Under the pieces are notes generated by a model that was not told the DNA's origin, made no database searches, and saw only the letters and a list, made by a program, of their open reading frames with translations. Below are positions 7,155 to 14,049 of a stretch of DNA of 35,409 bases, piece after piece (the stretch's first letter is position 1; each line of letters begins with the position of its first letter). This DNA comes from a virus: the IMG/VR virus record IMGVR_UViG_3300010392_001183, positions 1 to 35,409 of that record; one strand, given 5' to 3'. The translations under genes were made by a program, and so were the position numbers.

Positions 7155-7651
7155 GTGGTTGGGTAGAGACAGACGGCGACGTTGAGTGGGATATTGACGG
7201 GGTCGTCGAACGCGACTCCGATGCAGCACCCGTAACCGTAACCCTCACAAAAGTAGCAATGGCGTTTACGGGTAAAGCTATGCTAATGAACGAAGGTTTC
7301 GTAACATCCAAGGATACCTTAGCCTTCACAGGCAAAGACCTTGGTTTTGACCACAGCCCCATACTAACAAAGGTCGCACTCGCTCTCACAGGCAAAACCA
7401 CTTGGATAAACGAAGCTCCAAAACTTGTAAAAGACACACTCGCTTTCACAGGCAAGGCACTCGCAGATGCCGTTATTCATTATGTAACTTTTGTCAAAGA
7501 TACTTTAGCATTCACTGGTAAGGATTTGACTTGCGACCACGGTGTAACTCTAGTGAAAGGCACCATAGTCTTCACAGGTAAGCTATTCCATGTACTTAAA
7601 TTTGGACTCTCTCGTGGCCTAAAGAGACTAGGTCTATCAAGGCGTATGTAA
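7133..7651 (+). CDS. AFTGK-repeat protein, six repeats (cassette copy 1)
   Basis: The 172-residue product starts at GTG 7133. After an acidic Trp-containing N-terminus (GWVETDGDVEWDIDG) it consists of six near-regular repeats of the type LVKDTLAFTGKAL, five spaced by exactly 20 residues and one by 22. The C-terminus ends FGLSRGLKRLGLSRRM. It lacks the signal peptide carried by its neighbours. The protein at 11249-11587 shares the Trp/Asp-rich N-terminus, the repeat and the LGLSR-type tail, so the two are paralogues. The repeat does not match a family that I can name. A beta-solenoid or extended fibrous structure is likely. Its fixed place after each beta-helix gene suggests it works with that protein. 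Confidence 0.7.
   Translation: MVDEQDIGGWVETDGDVEWDIDGVVERDSDAAPVTVTLTKVAMAFTGKAMLMNEGFVTSKDTLAFTGKDLGFDHSPILTKVALALTGKTTWINEAPKLVKDTLAFTGKALADAVIHYVTFVKDTLAFTGKDLTCDHGVTLVKGTIVFTGKLFHVLKFGLSRGLKRLGLSRRM
7238..7588 (+). repeat. Six 60-base coding repeats (AFTGK units)
   Basis: The conserved Phe/Leu codons of the TGK core begin at 7265, 7325, 7385, 7445, 7511 and 7571. The spacing is 60, 60, 60, 66 and 60 bases. The DNA core is close to TTCACAGGCAAAG in most units, so similarity is visible at DNA as well as protein level. The exact period suggests expansion by in-frame duplication. Confidence 0.85.
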
Positions 7652-8664
7652 TGATTAAAACATTAAAGTATCTACTCCCGCTTTTATTTGTAATCTTTCT
7701 CGTCACCCCTTCACACGCCGTGGTTCAGTTTGTTCCCTTCAACGATCTAACCGGCGGTTCCGCAGGCGATTTAGACAACATCGAATGTGAAGATGCCTCG
7801 GGTGACGATGATACAACCTCAGACGCACTTTCAGACGGTGATGTCGCAATAGGTGTAGTACATACTGGCGGCACAGCCGGTCAGCTCTATTTCTATACCT
7901 ACGATGCCGAGAACAACAACACCACCAACCCCGAGGATTCTCCCTACGTCGTCGAACCAAACGATGTAGACGATGACTGCTCCGACGCTGGTGCATGGAT
8001 ACTCGTCCAACAGCTCTACATGGACAGATCCACAGAACCTCGGGTTATCTTCCGCGATGCAGACGCTACCGACAAAGATCAGAATGCTAAGATTGTTGTC
8101 AACTGCACCACAACAACCACCGGGTCCGAGGACTGCGACATTTACTTCTGCGCCCAAGAAGCCGGTGCTGACATCTCAGCAGACCCATGCGCCACTTACA
8201 AAATCTTCATAGACGCAGACGGTAACATCGAAGTCGCAGACGATATGGACCTCGCTACAGGTAAGCAGTACAAAATCAACAATGTTCAAATAGGCTCCAG
8301 CAACCTTAAAAGCGGTGGCATGGCTACCGCGAGTAAGTCAGCCAACTACACTGTAGGCACCGACGATGCCAACGAATGCTACGGCGGAGTCATCTACGTT
8401 ACAAGCACCTGTGACGTCACAGCCTGTGACGATTTAGCTGCTGGCATGGCTTTTTCTGTTGTCACGATCGGAGCCACACAGGTAGACGTAGACGTCCAAG
8501 CAGACGATAAGATGGTTCTTGACGGCACTACCTTAGATGACGGTGACAAAGCAGTCAACACATCAACCACAGGTGACATAATTGTCTGCGTTTACTACTC
8601 CGCAGACGGTTGGTATTGTGCATCCGGCTCTAACGACGGTGATCCCTGGACGGATGGTGGCTAA
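7651..8664 (+). CDS. Secreted fibre-like protein (cassette copy 2)
   Basis: The ATG overlaps the previous stop (TAATG). The 337-residue product begins with a clean signal peptide (LPLLFVIFLVTPSHA). The mature protein is very acidic and Cys-containing, with a middle segment of fibre type (YKIFIDADGNIEVADDMDLA). Its C-terminal region (VDVDVQADDKMVLDGTTLDD, then IIVCVYYSADGWYC) aligns by eye with the C-terminus of the protein at 876-2057. This marks the start of the second, shorter copy of the secreted cassette. It could be an adhesin or an exported fibre. Third codon positions are rich in C, unlike the next two genes, which look differently sourced. Confidence 0.7.
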   Translation: MIKTLKYLLPLLFVIFLVTPSHAVVQFVPFNDLTGGSAGDLDNIECEDASGDDDTTSDALSDGDVAIGVVHTGGTAGQLYFYTYDAENNNTTNPEDSPYVVEPNDVDDDCSDAGAWILVQQLYMDRSTEPRVIFRDADATDKDQNAKIVVNCTTTTTGSEDCDIYFCAQEAGADISADPCATYKIFIDADGNIEVADDMDLATGKQYKINNVQIGSSNLKSGGMATASKSANYTVGTDDANECYGGVIYVTSTCDVTACDDLAAGMAFSVVTIGATQVDVDVQADDKMVLDGTTLDDGDKAVNTSTTGDIIVCVYYSADGWYCASGSNDGDPWTDGG

Positions 8665-9425
8665 TGCGTAAATACTTCATTCTACTTATACTGCTCACCC
8701 CCTTCCTCCTTGCAGGAAGCATCCACCAAAAGTTCATGGTGATAATTGGACAAAATAATTCTGGTGGTGTTGTTGCTCCCACTTATCTATACACAGAGGA
8801 TGCAGAAAGTGGTGCACAAACCTGGGGTGGTGACAGTGATAATGAAATAGCTTTTACAGTTATAAAAGGAACCTGTGACGCAGACGAAAAAGGCACGGTT
8901 CTTGAGGGGTCTGAATCCATTGAATTTATAGATGGAGGAGCTACCGAGTGTCGAATAGAGTCCCCCGATCTTACCACTGGTGATGGAAATATCTATTTTG
9001 CCTTCCACGTAAAAACTCCGCAGGGGGAAGGTGAGGTTTGGTATCCAATAAAAATAGAAACATCGGGTGGTGATTGTATAGCAACATGGTATCTAAATTG
9101 GAGTGGAGGGACGAATAAGTGGAATGTTAGGCTTTACTATGATGATAGCGATGATGGTACTTGCAATGCCACTCCAGGGTCATCTGGGTATATATTTGAT
9201 CCAGAAACAGAATATTTAATACAGGTTATGGTAAATAATGCCTCTGAGATTAGTTTTGAGTATTCAACACTGCCGTTTAGTTCGTGGACGACCGTAGCTA
9301 ATGGAAGTATTGTTTCGGCTGATGTGGAGGATAGTCAACCGCAACAAATGCAGTTTGATGGAGTTAATAACTCGCCTCACTTCATTGACGACATAAGGGT
9401 GGATAATGAAAGCATTAATTACTAG
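8664..9425 (+). CDS. Secreted ConA-like (LamG/lyase-fold) protein (cassette copy 2)
   Basis: The ATG overlaps the previous stop (TAATG). The 253-residue product has a signal peptide (MRKYFILLILLTPFLLAGS). The mature part has the pattern of a concanavalin-A-like jelly roll: YTEDAESGAQTW at the start, GNIYFAFHVKTP, WNVRLYYDD, YLIQVMVNNASEISFEYS, and a closing PHFIDDIRVDNE, the typical final strand of such domains. It occupies the same slot as the polysaccharide-lyase-like gene in copy 1, but consists of the jelly roll only. A glycan-binding role is more likely than catalysis, which cannot be judged here. It overlaps the beta-helix gene by 20 bases. Confidence 0.7.
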   Translation: MRKYFILLILLTPFLLAGSIHQKFMVIIGQNNSGGVVAPTYLYTEDAESGAQTWGGDSDNEIAFTVIKGTCDADEKGTVLEGSESIEFIDGGATECRIESPDLTTGDGNIYFAFHVKTPQGEGEVWYPIKIETSGGDCIATWYLNWSGGTNKWNVRLYYDDSDDGTCNATPGSSGYIFDPETEYLIQVMVNNASEISFEYSTLPFSSWTTVANGSIVSADVEDSQPQQMQFDGVNNSPHFIDDIRVDNESINY

Positions 9426-11247
9426 TTTACTCATAGTATTACTTTTGGCCTCTCCTGCTTGGGCTGCTCCTGTCCTCGTTCCCACTTTTGAATCCATTGG
9501 CATAACTTGGAGTCCAGTAGGTGGAGTGCTTACTAATGAAGCAAAGGTAGAGTATCAACCGACTGCTGGTGGAGATTATGTTCGAGCGCATAGCCTTTGG
9601 TATGACAATCGAGGGGGTGCTCCTGGTGGTGAGTACCGTGGCTCTATTGTGGGGCTTGTTGCTGGTACGGAGTATAGGGTTAAGTGTACTCTGCAAGACG
9701 CACCGGGAACCAGCGAAACAGCAACGGTTACCACATGGGCAGAAACCGCTGCCTGGGGTATAGGCACTATAACCAAAGTACCTAATCAAGCAACTACTCT
9801 AACCATTGAATCTACGGATTCCGGTAGTGCTGGTTCTTATCACCTTTATGTTCCCGCTGATGGCGGAGGTACTATTGATGTAAACGCTGGAGCTGATTTT
9901 AACATTATTATAGATGACAATACTCATCACATCATTATTAGAGGCTTGACATTAAAGGATGCCAGAGATGAGGGGATAACCCTTGGTAAAACTGTCTCCG
10001 ATATTGTGATAGAAGATAACGAAATAACCGGATGGGCCACAAACGCAGGAGATTATAAGGGAGCGATCTCGTATGGTTGGTATCTTGATGCTTGCCGTTC
10101 GGGGGCTACATACTCACCCTTGAGATTAGTTATACAAAGGAACTATATACATGACCCTGCTACTTCTTCACAAAGTTGGGAGTTTGGGCACCCATCCGGC
10201 CCACATGGAATTTATATATGTGATACTCAGACGAACACCTATGCCGATATAGCGAATATGGGCAATCATGTTATTCGCTACAATACTATTACTTCAGCCA
10301 TTTCTGGCAATTATTACAACGACATTATGGGTGGTGGCTCTAACTTCTCCTGGCTAGGATTTCCAGGCAGGGACAGTGATATTTATGGAAATTATCTGTC
10401 ACACAGTTGGGACGAGTGCATAGAGTCTGAGGGAGCAAACGAGAACGTGCGTATTTGGGGAAATTACTGTGACAAGATCGGCAGCGGCTACGTTGGAATA
10501 GCTGCCAATACAGTTGGGCCAGTGTATATATTTAGAAATGTATCAGATGAGAGCAGATATAGTACAGCCTCTGATGATTCTGATGATGAGTCTGGTTATT
10601 TTCGAGGACCGTTTATTAAAGGTGGGGTTGGGGGTTGGCCCAATGGAGAAGGAAGAAGTTACGTCTATCATAATACCATACTTCAGCAAGATGCCCCCGG
10701 AAAAACATATAATTTAGGTACGCTGGGAATATCTGGCAGTTGGGGTGGTGGTAATACTGAAGAAATGGTTATTGCTAACAATATTCTACAAAGTGCTTGG
10801 GGTCCGAAGTCAGCCGGTGGTGCCCGTATGGGATATGCGGTTGAAAATAAGGCCAACAATCTAGGGGACTACAATTTAACCTATAATCTTTTTTCTCCTG
10901 CCATTAACCCTGACCCGCATTACGACCTTCACGCAGATTTAAAGGACCCAACTGCAAACGAACAACATGGATCAGCGGGCATTCCAACTTGGGAATCAGG
11001 TCATGGAGATGAAACCGGAGATTCTGGCTTGTACGAAACTACAGGTGCAGATACCAAAGATGCAGGAGTAGTTATCTGGGGATTTAACGATCTTAATTCA
11101 AAGTGGCCTTACGCCGGAGCTGCGCCGGATATAGGAATAAGCGAAACTGGCCGAGCTGCATGGGAGTTTGGGATTGAGGCATATTTAACGCCAGTAATAG
11201 CAGTACAAGTTCCGGGCGGTGTAGGTTCAGGAATAATCATACAATAA
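9406..11247 (+). CDS. Secreted FnIII plus right-handed beta-helix protein (cassette copy 2)
   Basis: The 613-residue protein has a textbook signal peptide (KALITSLLIVLLLASPAWAA). Residues about 22-110 resemble a fibronectin-III domain ending LVAGTEYRVKCTLQD. Residues about 130-560 form a pectate-lyase-type parallel beta-helix, with repeated strands such as HHIIIRGLTLKDARDEGITL, SDIVIEDNEITGW, LRLVIQRNYIHDP, HVIRYNTITSAISG, VRIWGNYCDKIG, and a terminal APDIGISE motif common at the end of secreted beta-helix polysaccharidases. It probably binds or degrades a host or matrix polysaccharide outside the cell. A catalytic triad was not identified by eye. The AFTGK-repeat paralogue starts one base after the stop. 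Confidence 0.75.
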   Translation: MKALITSLLIVLLLASPAWAAPVLVPTFESIGITWSPVGGVLTNEAKVEYQPTAGGDYVRAHSLWYDNRGGAPGGEYRGSIVGLVAGTEYRVKCTLQDAPGTSETATVTTWAETAAWGIGTITKVPNQATTLTIESTDSGSAGSYHLYVPADGGGTIDVNAGADFNIIIDDNTHHIIIRGLTLKDARDEGITLGKTVSDIVIEDNEITGWATNAGDYKGAISYGWYLDACRSGATYSPLRLVIQRNYIHDPATSSQSWEFGHPSGPHGIYICDTQTNTYADIANMGNHVIRYNTITSAISGNYYNDIMGGGSNFSWLGFPGRDSDIYGNYLSHSWDECIESEGANENVRIWGNYCDKIGSGYVGIAANTVGPVYIFRNVSDESRYSTASDDSDDESGYFRGPFIKGGVGGWPNGEGRSYVYHNTILQQDAPGKTYNLGTLGISGSWGGGNTEEMVIANNILQSAWGPKSAGGARMGYAVENKANNLGDYNLTYNLFSPAINPDPHYDLHADLKDPTANEQHGSAGIPTWESGHGDETGDSGLYETTGADTKDAGVVIWGFNDLNSKWPYAGAAPDIGISETGRAAWEFGIEAYLTPVIAVQVPGGVGSGIIIQ

Positions 11248-11248
11248 A

Positions 11249-11587
11249 ATGGCTGATTGGAAATGGGTAGATACACCTGATGCTGAGTGGACAGACACAA
11301 CGGCTACGGTATTCAGAGATGCCGGTGAAGCATCTGAGGTAGTTACTCTAATCACAGGTACTCTAGCCTTTAGCGGGCAAGATTTAGATATAAACAGCGC
11401 CTTCTTTCATGTTATGGTCAAAGGTGCTTTGACTCTAACGGGTAAGACAGCATCAACAGTTGTCGCAATAACAGCCACACTAACGAAAGTTGCGCTGGCT
11501 TTCACCGGCAAGACAATCAATATAGTTTTAGGTCTCTCAAGGCTTCATCGCGGTTCAATGAAATTAGGTCTCTCACTTCGCCTATAA
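11249..11587 (+). CDS. AFTGK-repeat protein, three repeats (cassette copy 2)
   Basis: This 112-residue protein is a shorter paralogue of that at 7133-7651. It has a Trp/Asp-rich N-terminus (DWKWVDTPDAEWTDT), three repeats (TLAFSGQDL, ALTLTGKTA, VALAFTGKTI) spaced by 22 residues, and a C-terminus with two LGLS motifs. It lacks a signal peptide. The ATG follows the beta-helix stop by a single base. Repeat number differs between the copies (six versus three), as expected for a repeat array that expands and contracts. The function is unknown; the conserved N- and C-terminal caps suggest they dock onto something while the repeats set length. Confidence 0.68.
   Translation: MADWKWVDTPDAEWTDTTATVFRDAGEASEVVTLITGTLAFSGQDLDINSAFFHVMVKGALTLTGKTASTVVAITATLTKVALAFTGKTINIVLGLSRLHRGSMKLGLSLRL
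11342..11512 (+). repeat. Three 66-base coding repeats (AFTGK units)
   Basis: The repeat cores begin at 11369, 11435 and 11501, a period of exactly 66 bases (22 residues), compared with 60 bases in the paralogue at 7133-7651. The conserved protein core is (A/T)L(A/T)(F/L)(S/T)G(K/Q). Confidence 0.75.
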
Positions 11588-11602
11588 GGAGGAAATTGTA
11601 AA

Positions 11603-11860
11603 ATGGGTCTCAAAGATTTATTGAAAGGTGGAAAGGAAGTTGCTCCGCCTAAAGAGGTAACCAAAGTTGGTGTCGAGGGCAAAGAACTCAATGTAAACCC
11701 TTCCCTTGACATCTCACTTGATCGCCTCGAACAACGTCTCAAACGTGTGAAATGGCTCCTTGAGAATAAATTCCAAAAGAAACACCCCCGCTATAGTGAA
11801 TTTATGAAAATCAAGGGCCGTTTACAATCGCAGATCAAACTCAAAAAAGGAGAATTCTAA
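11603..11860 (+). CDS. Small basic helical protein, unknown
   Basis: The 85-residue product starts at ATG 11603, preceded by a strong AAGGAGGAA site at 11587-11595. The C-terminal half is a charged helix (LDRLEQRLKRVKWLLENKFQ) likely to form a coiled coil; the N-terminus is Lys/Pro-rich. It lies between the end of the second secreted cassette and a small phage structural-type gene, with which it overlaps by one base (TAATG). No family was recognised. A small virion or assembly protein is the simplest reading of the context. Confidence 0.6.
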   Translation: MGLKDLLKGGKEVAPPKEVTKVGVEGKELNVNPSLDISLDRLEQRLKRVKWLLENKFQKKHPRYSEFMKIKGRLQSQIKLKKGEF

Positions 11861-12303
11861 TGGCTTGGGTAGCATTCGCAAAGTTTCTTGAGAGCCAGTT
11901 CTCCGCTACACCAAAGGCTGCTATCAACTTCGATTCAGGTGACATTCGACTCTTGCTTCTAACTGACGCTGCTGTACCACCTCAAGCAACTGAGGATGTC
12001 GCAGATCTCCTTGCAGGCTCTCCTGTAGAAGTAACCGGCTCCAACTACGCTCGGAAAGACCTCTCTGGTGTTGCGCTGACGCTCTCGTCCGTAACCATCA
12101 CCTTCGACGCATCTGATCCCGCAGCCTATGCTCAACACGCATCCGGCTTCTCAGATGCTCGCTATGCTGTGCTCTATCTCTTTAATTCAGCCGATGCGTC
12201 TACAGCAGTAATAGCCTACTACGATCTCGGAGCAAACAAGAGTAACGTAACCGGTTCACTCACGCTCCAGTTCAGTGCAGCAGGTGTCTTCACAGTAGCA
12301 TAA
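11860..12303 (+). CDS. Conserved phage structural-type protein (147 aa)
   Basis: The product begins MAWVAFAKFLESQ and reads as a small all-beta virion protein. The layout is an opening amphipathic helix, a strand carrying DSGDIRLLLLTDA, a Y.RK.L strand (SNYARKDLSGVALTL), TFDASDP, a DARYAVLYLFNSADAS segment, VIAYYDLGA and a final beta strand. This arrangement is familiar from small conserved proteins found near portal genes of environmental tailed phages, but I cannot give a precise family name. It probably is a head or fibre component. The start is fixed by the one-base overlap and GGAG upstream. Confidence 0.6.
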   Translation: MAWVAFAKFLESQFSATPKAAINFDSGDIRLLLLTDAAVPPQATEDVADLLAGSPVEVTGSNYARKDLSGVALTLSSVTITFDASDPAAYAQHASGFSDARYAVLYLFNSADASTAVIAYYDLGANKSNVTGSLTLQFSAAGVFTVA

Positions 12304-12320
12304 CACTAAAAGGGGGAGAG

Positions 12321-13067
12321 ATGTATCGCAAACTTAAGTTCGACAAGCGAGTTCGCCGGGGGGTAACGGAGTTAGAAGGTTTATGGAAGATTGGTCAAGG
12401 TGGCAAACTTGTTCCAGCCAACCTCAAGGGTGCTCGGGCACTTCCTTGGGTGTTCACACACCAAGACAGTCGCAAGAAGTTCTGCACACACTGGAACAAT
12501 ACATACTGCATCACCTTCAATCACATTCCGACCTACTGCCGCTTCTCGTGCTACAAGGTGGTCATCAAACCACGCAATGTAAAAGAGACCTTCGAAGTGC
12601 ATGACATTATGTTAGGTATAAATCATCCAGGCAAGATAGGCATGGACCTGCGTGACTACACTTACGGTGCTTGGGCAGGGTTTCTCTACTGTGACTCGCT
12701 CAAAGAAGGCAGAGAAATCTGGGCAATTGCACGAGAGCGTATCCCAGATGAAATACCAGTCATTCTCAAACGTGGCTGCACCGAGATGGAAAAACTTGTC
12801 CCATCTAATCTCTGGGATGCGCTTTCAGCACCAGAAATTGAGTTCGAGGAGCGCCTGAACGACATTTTCTCCTTTGACGAAGTGCATTTCTTTCAAGCAG
12901 ACTGGCTCATAAGTGAGATAAGAGAGCGCTGGATAGAGAGGGCAATACAAATCGGAGACCCGACAGCGCGAGAGACCGCAGAAAAGTATTCCGATGACCC
13001 CGACATCTGGCAAAAGCTTGTGGTAAATTCTATAACGTATCACGAGGTAGAAGAGGATGAAACTTAA
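12321..13067 (+). CDS. Unknown protein with a four-Cys cluster
   Basis: The 248-residue product starts at ATG 12321 after AGGGGGAG. I do not recognise the family. Notable are four Cys at about residues 55, 63, 73 and 77 (FCTHWNNTYC then YCRFSCYK), spaced to allow metal binding, in a soluble alpha/beta-looking protein without membrane segments. The C-terminal half is acidic and helical (LISEIRERWIERAIQIG). It overlaps the following coiled-coil gene by 11 bases. Context between small structural genes and the portal suggests a late-expressed accessory or virion protein. Confidence 0.6.
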   Translation: MYRKLKFDKRVRRGVTELEGLWKIGQGGKLVPANLKGARALPWVFTHQDSRKKFCTHWNNTYCITFNHIPTYCRFSCYKVVIKPRNVKETFEVHDIMLGINHPGKIGMDLRDYTYGAWAGFLYCDSLKEGREIWAIARERIPDEIPVILKRGCTEMEKLVPSNLWDALSAPEIEFEERLNDIFSFDEVHFFQADWLISEIRERWIERAIQIGDPTARETAEKYSDDPDIWQKLVVNSITYHEVEEDET

Positions 13068-13632
13068 TTTAGGTGGTAAGAGACGTGTTGTCAAAGTAAC
13101 AGATGACAATGTCAAGAAACTTCTTGGTGAGTTTGAAAAGAAAGTTCAGAGTCTAAAGACTAAACTAAACGAAGAAGTAAAACGCAGTGGTGAGTTTCGT
13201 CAGGAGGTAAAAGATAAAAGAGCTGCCTATGACAAGCTCGTGGTTGACACAGAGTCAGCCGAGGACGCTTTTGATGAACTCTACACACGCATAGATAAGA
13301 TAGGTCACAAACTCTCTTATGACGGTTTCAAAGATGCCTTCAAGGGAATGCACGAGTGTTACGACTCATGTATCAAGTTACTCGGAGATGTACTAGACAA
13401 CACCGAGACTGTGCTTATCCAGCGTGACCTTCAAATAGACAAACTCCACGAGAAGATTGTAAAGAAGGACTTAGAACTCCAACAAGTGGAGAAACTCCAC
13501 TCGAAAACTCTTGTAGAAGTTGAGACTGAACTTCTTGACAAGGTTCAAATAGCTAAAAGTAAGATTGAAAAACTCCAACGTACCTTCAAGCAGAAACTTG
13601 ATGGTTGGATGCACACAGGACGTTGGGAATAA
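13057..13632 (+). CDS. Coiled-coil protein, unknown
   Basis: The 191-residue product is almost entirely helical. It has long heptad-like stretches (VKKLLGEFEKKVQSLKTKLN and LQIDKLHEKIVKKDLELQQV), is rich in Lys and Glu, and has two Cys near the middle (ECYDSCIK). The start at 13057 lies in the end of the previous gene, preceded by GAAGAGGATG. Its position shortly before the portal gene would fit an assembly factor, but scaffold function is better assigned to the gene at 16504. No family was recognised. Confidence 0.62.
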   Translation: MKLNLGGKRRVVKVTDDNVKKLLGEFEKKVQSLKTKLNEEVKRSGEFRQEVKDKRAAYDKLVVDTESAEDAFDELYTRIDKIGHKLSYDGFKDAFKGMHECYDSCIKLLGDVLDNTETVLIQRDLQIDKLHEKIVKKDLELQQVEKLHSKTLVEVETELLDKVQIAKSKIEKLQRTFKQKLDGWMHTGRWE

Positions 13633-13644
13633 CAGGAGGCAAAA

Positions 13645-14040
13645 TTGGCATCATCAAATTCAGTAGTTATCTACAACAACATTGTGCAATGGAATCTGGA
13701 GGACGCAACTGGCGTGGTTGAGGCTACCAGTAGCCTTGCTTGGTATTCCACACAAGCTCCGGCGGTAAAGAGTGCTGCTCAAAACGCAGACGCCACGAAT
13801 ACCTTTTGGAGGGTGAAGACCATCACTTTCATCCCTGCTGTTGCAACGGCGACTGGCGGCTATGTGAGGTTATTTGAGAAAGACGCAAGTGGCCCCACTC
13901 TTTTCACAGCATACTTCGAGACCGCTGTGGATGTCTATTCTCAGACTTACGACCCACCGCTCGAATGTCGGCCTTACTGGATTACATCTGGGAGCACAGG
14001 GCTCGCAACCGGCTCACAATGGGTCTTTCATCTAGCATAA
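13645..14040 (+). CDS. Small beta-rich structural-type protein (131 aa)
   Basis: A TTG start at 13645 is supported by AGGAGG at 13634-13639. The product is beta-rich without charged clusters (TFWRVKTITFIPAVATATGG, then VRLFEKDASGP and PYWITSGSTG), with a Trp near the end. It is of the kind seen in small phage head or fibre accessory proteins. No signal peptide is present. It sits directly before the portal gene, nine bases away. The specific role is unknown. Confidence 0.55.
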   Translation: MASSNSVVIYNNIVQWNLEDATGVVEATSSLAWYSTQAPAVKSAAQNADATNTFWRVKTITFIPAVATATGGYVRLFEKDASGPTLFTAYFETAVDVYSQTYDPPLECRPYWITSGSTGLATGSQWVFHLA

Positions 14041-14049
14041 AGAGGAATC

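Noticed and set aside
7739-8157. Minus-strand ORFs rich in Arg, His and Cys opposite the 7651 gene
   Set aside because: They mirror a strongly biased coding strand with repeated GAC/ACC/AAC codons, lack binding sites and have low-complexity products.
5292-11247. Calling the beta-helix and fibre-like proteins ordinary tailspikes or tail fibres
   Set aside because: The fold types fit, but clear Sec leaders argue against simple cytoplasmic assembly, so they are described by fold and export signal instead.
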